In this document: piece by piece, positions 54,937-62,375 of the stretch | Position numbering within the stretch: the first letter of the stretch is position 1 | How the letters are laid out: each line of letters opens with the position of its first letter | Source of the DNA: Flavobacterium cupreum | GTDB lineage: Bacteria; Bacteroidota; Bacteroidia; Flavobacteriales; Flavobacteriaceae | Direction of reading: 5' to 3' | Length of the DNA stretch: 64,000 nt | Assembly: GCF_003996965.1 (NCBI RefSeq) | Contig: NZ_QWDM01000011.1 | Span: 124,001-188,000 of the forward strand | Made by a program: the position numbers and the translations under genes | The notes under the pieces: generated by a model | Told to the model about the DNA's origin: nothing | What the model saw: the letters and a program-made list of their open reading frames with translations, nothing else | The model's database searches: none

Positions 54937-55551
54937 TTAGCTTAATAATTTTATCTCTTTCTCAATATTCAATCTAGCTTTCTCTTCATACAATTTTCGG
55001 AATTCATCAGTCTGATAGATAAAGTCATTCTCCAGAAAATGTTTTAAAGCCTTCGCTCTTCCGGGTTTATAGAGAAAATCGGGATAAATGCGGTATTCTT
55101 TTCTGATTTGCTCAAAGTAAATTTGATAGGCATCCCAATCGCGGGCAAGAATCTTCAGGTCAAAATCTATTAACCAGTTGATATCTTCAATTGTATGATG
55201 TGCATGGAGTTGTGTGGCACAAATAGCATCAAAAACGAATTGTTTGTCAAATGAAATATTTTCAGGTAAGATCGACAAAGCAAATTCAGCACTTTTGAGT
55301 TCATTATCTTTTTTGCTGCTCTTATAAATGTAATCGTGATAAAAAACAGCAAATAATACTTCGTTAGGAAATTGAAGCTGATCCAAATACATTTCAAAAC
55401 ATTCAACCATATCTCTGATGTGGGTAAGGTTGTGATAATGCCTTGATTTCCCGGAATATGCCTTTTCTAAATCAGACCAGTTTCGCTCGATTTCTTTTTC
55501 TTCAAAACCAATATTGGCGAGCAATTCCCTAAACTTTTGCTTTAGACTCAT
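54937..55551 (-). CDS. HD-domain phosphohydrolase (predicted metal-dependent)
   Basis: 204 aa. RHYHNLTHIRDM then AVFYHDYIYK are the H...HD metal-binding motif, with HAHHTIEDINWLIDFDLKIL further on. Homologues are often wrongly labelled NMDA receptor NMDAR2C subunit. The start codon is 37 bp from the shared motif that also drives the RNA-repair operon. It could remove terminal phosphates from damaged RNA, the activity missing elsewhere in this island. That role is inferred. Confidence 0.8.
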   Translation of the reverse strand: MSLKQKFRELLANIGFEEKEIERNWSDLEKAYSGKSRHYHNLTHIRDMVECFEMYLDQLQFPNEVLFAVFYHDYIYKSSKKDNELKSAEFALSILPENISFDKQFVFDAICATQLHAHHTIEDINWLIDFDLKILARDWDAYQIYFEQIRKEYRIYPDFLYKPGRAKALKHFLENDFIYQTDEFRKLYEEKARLNIEKEIKLLS

Positions 55552-55563
55552 ATCCTTTTTTAC

Positions 55564-55597
55564 TCAAATATAGAATTCTTTTTTTACTGCGCAAAAT
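55564..55597 (-). promoter_or_regulatory. Promoter of the HD phosphohydrolase gene
   Basis: On the minus strand TTTTG (complement of 55593-55597), 19-bp spacer and TATATTTG (55564-55571) are a full Bacteroidota promoter. The -33 box is embedded in the plus-strand motif A. Confidence 0.65.
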
Positions 55598-55624
55598 AAC
55601 TGCGTACTACTTCTGAAATCTTTG
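55588..55624 (+). promoter_or_regulatory. RNA-repair motif A: shared operator and promoter
   Basis: TGCGCAAAATAACTGCGTAC (55588-55607), then AATCTTTG (55617-55624). The second TGCG is exactly 20 bp before TTTG. The same spacing is seen in motif B (59954) and C (61039). The start would be near 55629 and the transcript would carry the whole repeat array. Confidence 0.7.
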
Positions 55625-55745
55625 CTCAGGAAATAAAACAAGTTCATTGAAATAAAAAATTGCGTTAACAGGGTCAAGTTTGAGTTACTTCGAAAAACTT
55701 TCCACGTACACACTTACACCATTACCGGTTAACACAATTTAGAAG

Positions 55746-55863
55746 GAGGCAGTAGCTCAGCGGTTAGAGCAGGTAGTTTTGAAATTATCCTCAAAAGGTC
55801 AATCAAAACTTACTTCGTACACTTTTAATGTCCGGGTCGTGGGTTCGAATCCCATCTGCTTCA
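55746..55863 (+). ncRNA. tRNA-like RNA with an insertion in place of the anticodon arm
   Basis: Acceptor GAGGCAG / CTGCTTC (one G-T pair, discriminator A), positions 8-9 TA, D-arm GCTC-AGCGGTTA-GAGC and T-arm GTGGG-TTCGAAT-CCCAT are all normal. Between them are 67 nt where a tRNA has about 22, holding array copy 2 and no good anticodon stem. This resembles the tRNA-like module of bacterial Y RNAs (YrlA), where the anticodon arm is replaced. It could also be a disrupted tRNA. Confidence 0.6.
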
Positions 55864-55877
55864 CTATTACAGGTCAA

Positions 55878-55931
55878 TTAAAACTTACTTCAGAAAATCG
55901 GTATTTCCGGTTCGAGTCCGGCGAGTTTTAA
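55878..55931 (+). ncRNA. tRNA minihelix-like segment
   Basis: AAAACTT (55880-55886) pairs with GAGTTTT (55923-55929) like an acceptor stem, next to a T-arm CCGG-TTCGAGT-CCGG. There is no D-arm or anticodon arm. Array copy 3 forms the 5' strand. Confidence 0.45.
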
Positions 55932-56106
55932 AATTATCAGTAATAAAATGAGGGTCAAGATTAACTTACTTCGGGATAACCCCACCAAACTGTCACTTTG
56001 AATCAGTTAATCTATTACACTCGAATTTCAGGTCAAGTGTTTCTTACTTCAAATCTTTTAGGTAGAACCAGGAACACCATTATCTAAATTTTAAAAATTA
56101 AAAAAA

Positions 56107-58347
56107 ATGAAAACAAAAGCATTATTAAAAATCAGTTTGCGTCAAAACGCCATTTTCATTCCATCAGAAATGATAACGAATGATATCAAAAATTTATCAG
56201 GAACAACATCGGTTTTAATGGCCAATGTTTCAAAACTCGGATTTACATTTTCCGAATCGTTATTGCACGCTTTAAATAATGTAAACCCAAATTATAAAGT
56301 CGAAGTTTTAGAAACGCTGAATGAAGTTTTAGGAACCGATAAAAACTGGACGCCTTTGGTGAAAGAATGGAATATTCCAACTGGAGAAACTGTTTTAGAT
56401 CATATTGCAACTTTCTTCGCAACCGTTTTTAAAACCAAAAACGGAACGGCTTTACCATGCGGACATACCATTCCCGGGAATACTTTTCCTTTGGAAAGAT
56501 ACAACGGCTGTCCGTTTTGCGGAACTCCGTTTGCATTTGGTACAATCGAAAACTTCGGACAGGGAAGTAAATTGAAAGTGTTGGAATTGTGGACAGAAAA
56601 AGAGTTGGAAGACTTTTACAAATCATTATTGCAATCTAAAACGGCTTTAGACGCTACGCAAGTGGATAGTTTAAAAACAGCAATGCAATATTTGCCTTTG
56701 CCAAAAACAGACGTTGCAATGAAGGAAACTTTGATGCTGGTAATCGATCTTTTGATTGAAAACGGTAACGAAGCCAAAGCTGCTCAATTTTTAAAAACGC
56801 CAACGGATATCTTAAGATACTTATGGTATAAAAATACCGGAATGCTTCAGATTATCGAGCCAAAAACAATTGTGAAACGTGCGTCAAAAAACGCGCAGCA
56901 TTTCCACCTTGTTTTAGATACAAGTGCGCAGGCAAGAATTGCTTCTCAAAAAGATTTGAAATTAAAATATTCCCGTAAAGAATGTTTGATGGCAGCCAAT
57001 TGGTTGAATAATCTGGATATGGAAGTAGAAGCCATGTGCGAAATCATGCATCCGAAAAGAGGAATGTGGGTTCGTTTTATCAGGGCATTACGTTTGGCAG
57101 AATACAGCAAGAGAAAAGGGTTTGAAAAATTAGCTTTTTTCATGGATGTTTTTTACAACCAGGTGTATGACGTTTGGCAAAGCAAAGTGAACACATCACG
57201 ATTAAAATTTGATGCCGATAAAACATTTGCATTACTAAAACAGCGTCCGGGATTGTTTGCACGTTCTTTATTCTCCAATATGTTATGGTTTGGTGCAGAC
57301 GAGACCATCGCACATTTTGAAGAAATTATCGATAAAGTTCCGGCCCGACTCGTGTTTACCTTAAACATGTATGCTCAGAACTACTTTGATAAGAACATGC
57401 ACAGAAGTGTGAAAGCTTTGGGTGGAACCAACAAACGAATTGAACCAAATGGTTTATTGAAACTGTACGATGATCTGCAATTGGAAGCAATGAAAAATCA
57501 AATCGAAGAATTATGCCTTTTGGCCATGAAAAAACGATTTGCAGCGGTTGCGAATACAAATAAAACGATGTATATCGATCCGCAATTATTTAATATTCCG
57601 GTTGCTATAGGAGATCGAAACGATACCGTTCAGGATTTACCGGTGGCTTTAATGGGAACACGTTTCCCGATTGAAGGCAACGAAGTGCGATTGTTTATGC
57701 AATGGGGTAAGGATTTGCCGGCACAGCATTTAGATATGGATTTGAGTTGTCATATCGCGTATGCAAACAGTACAGATATTTGTTCTTTCAGCCGACTGAC
57801 CACAACAGGTTGTCAGCATAGTGGTGATATCAGAAGCATTCCGAATAAAATTGGAACCGCCGAATATATCAACATCAACATTGACAAATTGGCGAAAGCA
57901 GATGCCAAATTTGTAACTTTTACCTGCAATGCCTACAGTAACGGAAGCATCACGCCAAATCTTATTGTGGGTTGGATGAACAGCAAATATCCGATGAAAA
58001 TCTCCGAGAAAACCGGAGTGGCATACGATCCGTCTTGTGTAGATCATCAGGTGCGTGTGACGCAAAACGTTGCCAAAGGTTTGGTTTTTGGAATTCTTGA
58101 TGTAGCCAAAAGAGAAATCGTTTGGTTAGAGATGACTTTCGGAGGTCAGGTGGTGCAAGGTTTGGATTTCAAAGGAGTTCAGGCGTTGTTGGCAAAATTG
58201 AGCAGCAAATTGAATATTGGTAGTTTATTACAGCTTAAAGCGGAAGCTCAGGGTTTAATAATTACCGAAAATGAAATTGCTGACGAAATGTATACAGCGC
58301 AATGGGCTATGAATCCGGCAGCAGTAACACAATTATTAATTGATTAG
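56107..58347 (+). CDS. RING-like and TerD-like domain protein (MXAN_6230/SCO0854-type)
   Basis: 746 aa. Residues 118-138 carry CGH...CPFC (Cys118, His120, Cys135, Cys138), a RING/zinc-ribbon-like motif inside ALPCGHTIPGNTFPLERYNG. The middle (about 200-480) is helical and repeat-like. Residues about 525-680 match the TerD fold (HLDMDLSCHIAYAN, CQHSGDIRS, AEYININIDKL). Homologues occur in myxobacteria and streptomycetes. It directly follows the tRNA-like array and leads the RNA-repair operon. A binding/scaffold role for damaged RNA is likely but unproven. Confidence 0.7.
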   Translation: MKTKALLKISLRQNAIFIPSEMITNDIKNLSGTTSVLMANVSKLGFTFSESLLHALNNVNPNYKVEVLETLNEVLGTDKNWTPLVKEWNIPTGETVLDHIATFFATVFKTKNGTALPCGHTIPGNTFPLERYNGCPFCGTPFAFGTIENFGQGSKLKVLELWTEKELEDFYKSLLQSKTALDATQVDSLKTAMQYLPLPKTDVAMKETLMLVIDLLIENGNEAKAAQFLKTPTDILRYLWYKNTGMLQIIEPKTIVKRASKNAQHFHLVLDTSAQARIASQKDLKLKYSRKECLMAANWLNNLDMEVEAMCEIMHPKRGMWVRFIRALRLAEYSKRKGFEKLAFFMDVFYNQVYDVWQSKVNTSRLKFDADKTFALLKQRPGLFARSLFSNMLWFGADETIAHFEEIIDKVPARLVFTLNMYAQNYFDKNMHRSVKALGGTNKRIEPNGLLKLYDDLQLEAMKNQIEELCLLAMKKRFAAVANTNKTMYIDPQLFNIPVAIGDRNDTVQDLPVALMGTRFPIEGNEVRLFMQWGKDLPAQHLDMDLSCHIAYANSTDICSFSRLTTTGCQHSGDIRSIPNKIGTAEYININIDKLAKADAKFVTFTCNAYSNGSITPNLIVGWMNSKYPMKISEKTGVAYDPSCVDHQVRVTQNVAKGLVFGILDVAKREIVWLEMTFGGQVVQGLDFKGVQALLAKLSSKLNIGSLLQLKAEAQGLIITENEIADEMYTAQWAMNPAAVTQLLID

Positions 58348-58352
58348 GAGAA

Positions 58353-58427
58353 AGGTACAAAGGTACAAAGGTACAAAGGTTCAGAGGTACAAAGATTTTG
58401 TAGAGACGCACTGCGGTGCGTCTTTGC
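58353..58427. repeat. GGTACAAA tandem repeat and GACGCACTGC hairpin
   Basis: GGTACAAA units run from 58353 to 58394. A hairpin AGACGCACTGCGGTGCGTCT follows (58403-58422), related to 46600-46654. Confidence 0.7.
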
Positions 58428-58487
58428 AAAGTTTGGTAAATTTAATCTCGCAGAGCCGCAGTCGCAAAGTTTTTTCTGCGTAATATT

Positions 58488-58613
58488 TGTCATTTCGACG
58501 AAGGAGAAATCTTCGCAGGCAACTCCGTAACGAAAGTCAATCTTTGTAGAGCTTCTCGTGGAGATTTACTTCGTCTGTTCGCTATCGCCCGAGTCTCCTT
58601 CGTCGAAATGACA
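58488..58613. repeat. 20-bp inverted repeat TGTCATTTCGACGAAGGAGA
   Basis: TGTCATTTCGACGAAGGAGA at 58488-58507 and its exact reverse complement at 58594-58613. It is a Bacteroidota-type interspersed element. With the tandem repeat it fills the 338-bp gap 58348-58685, which has no gene. Confidence 0.8.
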
Positions 58614-58685
58614 TAAAATGAGGAAAAATCATTTTTAATCTTTAATCTGTGGCTTAAAAAAACTTAGCGAAAAATATTTTAATTT

Positions 58686-59222
58686 ATGACAATCAAAGAA
58701 ATAATATACAAAGCTGAAAAAAGGTTTAAAAAAATACAGCTTATTGATTATCTGTATGGATTCCAAATTCAGCCTAATACAAAGTTTACAAAAGGTATTA
58801 GCCGCAAAGAAATTGATCAGCTTGAAATTCTTTTTGGATTTAAATTTCCTTGGGAATACAGAGAGATGCTCTTAACTTTTTCAAATTTAGATACTCCCAC
58901 AATTTCAATTAATCCTGAAGATAAATCCGATATTCAATATAATCAGGACAACTTTTTTTATAATTATCCTGAGGATTATGATAAATCAAGATGGATTATT
59001 AATGAAATTGCTGAAAACAAATTTGAAGCAGAATCTGTTCTTACGGAAGCAGGTTTTGATGTTTCAAAAATAGTTGGATTCATTCCTACGTACCATCATC
59101 GGGTTCTTGTGGTTTTTGAAGATAAATATCTTTCACCAGTCATTTCTGTTTGGGGATCAGATATTATTATGTTTGGAAATAATTTACGGGAATATTTAAA
59201 AAATGAACTTTTAAGAATATAA
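58686..59222 (+). CDS. SMI1/KNR4-family protein
   Basis: 178 aa. GISRKEIDQLEILFGFKFPWEYREMLLTFSN is the SMI1/KNR4 N-terminal block (seen as the KFPWEYREML core); GFIPTYHHRVLVVFEDKYLSPVISVWGSDII the C-terminal one. This superfamily often supplies immunity proteins of polymorphic toxins. Here it is cotranscribed with the next gene (2-bp gap). Role in RNA repair is open. Confidence 0.8.
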   Translation: MTIKEIIYKAEKRFKKIQLIDYLYGFQIQPNTKFTKGISRKEIDQLEILFGFKFPWEYREMLLTFSNLDTPTISINPEDKSDIQYNQDNFFYNYPEDYDKSRWIINEIAENKFEAESVLTEAGFDVSKIVGFIPTYHHRVLVVFEDKYLSPVISVWGSDIIMFGNNLREYLKNELLRI

Positions 59223-59224
59223 TC

Positions 59225-59965
59225 ATGAAGACACCAATATATCAAATTTTTGGTTCTGAAAATTCGCTAGATGCCGATGTAGTTTTCTTTGTTAAAGAAA
59301 TGCCGGAAACAATAGTAGAAAAACTGTCATTATCAAAGGAATTCAGTAAGACCATAACTTCATTTTTTCCAGAAAAAGTAATTAATGCGAATCTTGCTGT
59401 TTTAAAAAATGGTCATTTAACCGAGGTCTATAAAGGAACGACAGATGAATTAAATAACGCGTTGTTTTATACTTATCAGTTTCACGAACAAAAACAGGAG
59501 AATCAAATAACGAAACTTTTGGTACGGGATGTTGATTTAAAATTTTTGAGAAGCAGTCGCATGATTTTGTCTTTTGTAAGCAAAACCGAATATCGGGTTT
59601 TAGTAAAAAAAGCTTTAAAAGGAAATCTGAATGAAAAAATTCAGGCTTTAGAAACTATAAAACTAAGCGCTATAGCTTCCTTCGGGAAAGAAAAAAAAAG
59701 TCCCGATAGTATAAAATCAATAGCTTTTCAATTAGGACAAACAATTGCGCTTCAGGAAGGAAAAGAAATTTATACCAAAAATCAAATTGCAGCTTCTTTT
59801 CCGGATTTAAGAAAATATCTTTCCAGAGAAGAAAATGTCGATTTTAATGATTTGCAGAAATGGCTTTCGACATTTATAGAAATCATTAAAACGAGACTCT
59901 CTTTGATGAAAAATACATCAGAGTACAAATATGAAGATGAAAATGATTTTAACTACGCAAAATAA
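59225..59965 (+). CDS. Unrecognised 246-aa protein of the RNA-repair island
   Basis: FGSENSLDADVVFFV at the start resembles the GS-x-DxD motif of Pol-beta-type nucleotidyltransferases (Gly10-Ser11, Asp16, Asp18), though the gap is short. INANLAVLKNGHLTEVYKGT and RSSRMILSFVSKTEYRVLVKKAL follow. No firm family. It lies 2 bp after the SMI1 gene; its end carries promoter motif B for the ligase gene. Confidence 0.6.
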   Translation: MKTPIYQIFGSENSLDADVVFFVKEMPETIVEKLSLSKEFSKTITSFFPEKVINANLAVLKNGHLTEVYKGTTDELNNALFYTYQFHEQKQENQITKLLVRDVDLKFLRSSRMILSFVSKTEYRVLVKKALKGNLNEKIQALETIKLSAIASFGKEKKSPDSIKSIAFQLGQTIALQEGKEIYTKNQIAASFPDLRKYLSREENVDFNDLQKWLSTFIEIIKTRLSLMKNTSEYKYEDENDFNYAK

Positions 59966-59990
59966 TTGCGCACCAAAATTGAAATCTTTG
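59954..59990 (+). promoter_or_regulatory. RNA-repair motif B: promoter of the RNA ligase gene
   Basis: TACGCAAAATAATTGCGCAC then AATCTTTG (59983-59990). Second TGCG to TTTG is 20 bp, as in A and C. It overlaps the end of the upstream coding sequence. Confidence 0.7.
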
Positions 59991-60007
59991 TTCAAAGAAA
60001 ATAACTA

Positions 60008-61024
60008 ATGAATACAACGCTTTTAAAGGAAATGATTTCCAAAAATTATGTACGGGTAAACAAACATCCCGAGCATGATTTATACATTTATAATTATACT
60101 CAAAATGCCCAATTCGAACGTGTTTGGAATGAAGTAACCTTAGCCTGCAGAGGATTGATTTTAGATCAGAATGACACCATGATTGCAAGACCTTTTCCTA
60201 AGTTTTTCAATTTAGGTGAAATGGAAAATCAGGTGCTTCCGGATTCGACTTTTGAAGTATATGATAAAATGGATGGTTCATTGGGAATTTTGTATTGGAT
60301 CAACGATGTACCTTTTATGGCAAGCAGAGGTTCTTTTGCAAGCGACCAGTCGGATAAAGCGAATGAGATGCTGCACGGTAAATACAGAAATTCATGGTCA
60401 TTGCTGGATAAAACGAAAACCTATTTGTTCGAAATTATTTATCCTCAAAACCGAATCGTATTAGATTACGGAGCAGCAGAAGAACTGGTTTTGCTGGCGA
60501 TTGTTGATACAACGTCCGGAGAAGAATTTCCATTAGAAAATATTGGTTTTCCTGTGGTTGAAAAATATGATGGAATCAAAGACATTATGACTTTAAAAGG
60601 ATTGGATGTCAATAACAAAGAAGGTTTCATCATTAAATATGCGAACAATTTCCGTGTGAAAATTAAATTTGAAGAATACCTTCGTTTACACCGAATCGTC
60701 ACTCAGGTTTCCAACGTGAACATCTGGGAATATTTGAAAACCAATCAGCCTATGGAAGAAATTCTGGAACGTGTTCCTGATGAATTTTTCGACTGGGTAA
60801 AACAAACCAAAGGCGATTTAGAGAATCAATATTCGGTAATTGAAAATCAATGTAAAAATGATTTTAAAATTTTGGAATCGCGCAAGGAAACTGCTTTGTA
60901 TTTTCTAACTTGTCAATATTCAGGAGTATTATTTGCGATGCTGGATAATAGAGATTATTCGGAGATTATCTGGAAAATGATCCGGCCGACATTCGAAAAA
61001 CCGTTTAATAAAGGAGAAGAATAA
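60008..61024 (+). CDS. T4 Rnl1-type RNA ligase
   Basis: 338 aa. Motif I YDKMDGSLG has the adenylated Lys87. Motif III is FEIIYPQNRIV, motif IV EGFIIKY (about 205), motif V RVKIKFEEYLRLHR. The N-terminal VTLACRGLILD and FPKFFNLGE match the T4 RnlA group. It seals 5'-phosphate and 3'-OH ends, as T4 Rnl1 does for cut tRNA anticodon loops. Confidence 0.88.
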   Translation: MNTTLLKEMISKNYVRVNKHPEHDLYIYNYTQNAQFERVWNEVTLACRGLILDQNDTMIARPFPKFFNLGEMENQVLPDSTFEVYDKMDGSLGILYWINDVPFMASRGSFASDQSDKANEMLHGKYRNSWSLLDKTKTYLFEIIYPQNRIVLDYGAAEELVLLAIVDTTSGEEFPLENIGFPVVEKYDGIKDIMTLKGLDVNNKEGFIIKYANNFRVKIKFEEYLRLHRIVTQVSNVNIWEYLKTNQPMEEILERVPDEFFDWVKQTKGDLENQYSVIENQCKNDFKILESRKETALYFLTCQYSGVLFAMLDNRDYSEIIWKMIRPTFEKPFNKGEE

Positions 61025-61038
61025 AAAAATAATTTACC

Positions 61039-61075
61039 TGCGCAAAATAGCTGCGCACTGGCAAAACTATATTTG
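61039..61075 (+). promoter_or_regulatory. RNA-repair motif C: promoter of the hen1 gene
   Basis: TGCGCAAAATAGCTGCGCAC, then TATATTTG (61068-61075), a perfect -7 box. Spacing 20 bp as in A and B. The start would be near 61080, 15 bp before the ATG. Confidence 0.75.
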
Positions 61076-61094
61076 TCAAACAAAAGAAAACACA

Positions 61095-62372
61095 ATGATT
61101 ATAAAACTTACATCAGAAAATAAATACTTTTTAGATATACTTTATAAAAATCCAAATACGGATCAGGGACTTTATCTAAAAGAATTAAAAAACGGAATTG
61201 TAATCGGGAACGTTGTTTCTGCTAACGAATATCATTGTGTTTTTTTAGATGGCAAACATAGTTATTTGCCCGAAGAGGGAAACCAGATCGATTTTCAAAG
61301 TTATTGCAGTCCGTTACTTGCTTTGAATATGTCGACCGAATTTTTCAATCATTTATACAAAGAAAATGCAAGTTTGAGTGAAACAGTAATTTCCTGGCTC
61401 GACAAAAATTACAATGAAGTAGATACCGAAAAATGTACGATCGAGGTAGCGACTTTTTTCATCGATTCTGGGTGGTATAAGAACGATCGTTATCTTTTGT
61501 CTAAATACATTGATGGAATTTCGCTGAATCATAAAATTGGTAATAATTACGAATTAAATATCGAAGGCAAAACGGTGAGGGAAGCGTTGCAAAAATTTTC
61601 GCTTGTAGCCCTGTTTTCGCACTTTACCAACAAATATGCGGTTTACACTTATATCGATGATTATTTTATTCAAAAGCATATCACGATGTTAACCAATATT
61701 TCGGGGATTCCGTATTTCGTGTTTTATCTTTTTATAAAAAGAATCATGCGTTCTCCGGTTCAGTTCGAAAAATTCAAACCACAGTTAGAAGCCTATTTTA
61801 ATAGCGAAATACAATTTGTATTTACCGACACACATCAGTCCAGAAAAGAATTTATTTGCAGTCAAATCAATTTTGAAGAACCTGTTTTAGACTTTGGCTG
61901 CGGTGAATTACAGTATTTTAAATTATTGCTTAAAAAAGGATTTACGCAGGAATATCATGCTTATGATGAAGTTGATTTTAAGCATATTGCTGATAAAATT
62001 ACCGCAATAGAAAATGCAGATAATTTACGATGGATTGAAAGTTTGGAAGAAATAAAAGACTTTGAAGGTCAGGTGATCCTAAGTGAAGTGATTGAGCATA
62101 ATTCATTTGAAGAAGCAAAAGAATTGCTGATCTGGATTCGCGACAATACAAATTTTACCCAATTATTTGTGACAACACCGGATAAGGATTTTAATGTAAA
62201 TTATGAAATGACAGAGGAATTCAGGCACGACGATCACGATTTTGAATTGTCAAATTCAGAGTTTAGGGAATTGATCAATGAAATTTTTCCAAATCCCAAA
62301 TCATTTTATGGAGTAGGAGATTGTGTAAAGGGAGTTTATCCAACAAGTGCGGTAATCATTCAAAAAAAGTAA
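61095..62372 (+). CDS. hen1: Bacterial Hen1: RNA 3'-terminal ribose 2'-O-methyltransferase
   Basis: 425 aa. The SAM motif LDFGCGELQYFKLLLKKG is at about 262. The metal site is SEVIEHN (E331-x-x-E334-H335), followed by FVTTPDKDFNVNYEM and RHDDHDFELSNSEF (about 377), the Hen1 signature. The N-terminal 240 residues match the bacterial Hen1 N-domain, which partners Pnkp. It methylates the 2'-OH at a break so that ligated RNA resists the same nuclease. Confidence 0.88.
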   Translation: MIIKLTSENKYFLDILYKNPNTDQGLYLKELKNGIVIGNVVSANEYHCVFLDGKHSYLPEEGNQIDFQSYCSPLLALNMSTEFFNHLYKENASLSETVISWLDKNYNEVDTEKCTIEVATFFIDSGWYKNDRYLLSKYIDGISLNHKIGNNYELNIEGKTVREALQKFSLVALFSHFTNKYAVYTYIDDYFIQKHITMLTNISGIPYFVFYLFIKRIMRSPVQFEKFKPQLEAYFNSEIQFVFTDTHQSRKEFICSQINFEEPVLDFGCGELQYFKLLLKKGFTQEYHAYDEVDFKHIADKITAIENADNLRWIESLEEIKDFEGQVILSEVIEHNSFEEAKELLIWIRDNTNFTQLFVTTPDKDFNVNYEMTEEFRHDDHDFELSNSEFRELINEIFPNPKSFYGVGDCVKGVYPTSAVIIQKK

Positions 62373-62375
62373 AAG

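Larger units (their letters stand above)
55671..56052 (+). repeat. Array of five 23-mers GGTCAA-N7-TTACTTC with complementary cores
   Basis: Copies begin at 55671, 55796, 55871, 55952 and 56030; spacings 125, 75, 81 and 78 bp. The GGTCAA and TTACTTC flanks are constant; the 7-nt centre varies. Copy 3 TTAAAACTT pairs with GAGTTTTAA (55923-55931), copy 4 AGATTAACT with AGTTAATCT (56005-56013), copy 5 GTGTTTCT with AGGAACAC (about 56070), copy 2 TCAAAACT with AGTTTTGA (55775-55782). So stems are conserved while sequence is not. All this lies in the 555-bp gap 55552-56106, upstream of the RING/TerD-like gene. Confidence 0.75.

Noticed and set aside
54937..55551. NMDA receptor subunit label
   Set aside because: The protein is an HD phosphohydrolase; the receptor name is a known misannotation.
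55746..55863. Functional tRNA gene
   Set aside because: No anticodon stem-loop fits; insertion of about 45 nt.
55671..56052. CRISPR array
   Set aside because: Repeats are degenerate in the centre, spacers contain tRNA arms, no leader or cas genes; structure instead suggests RNA stems.
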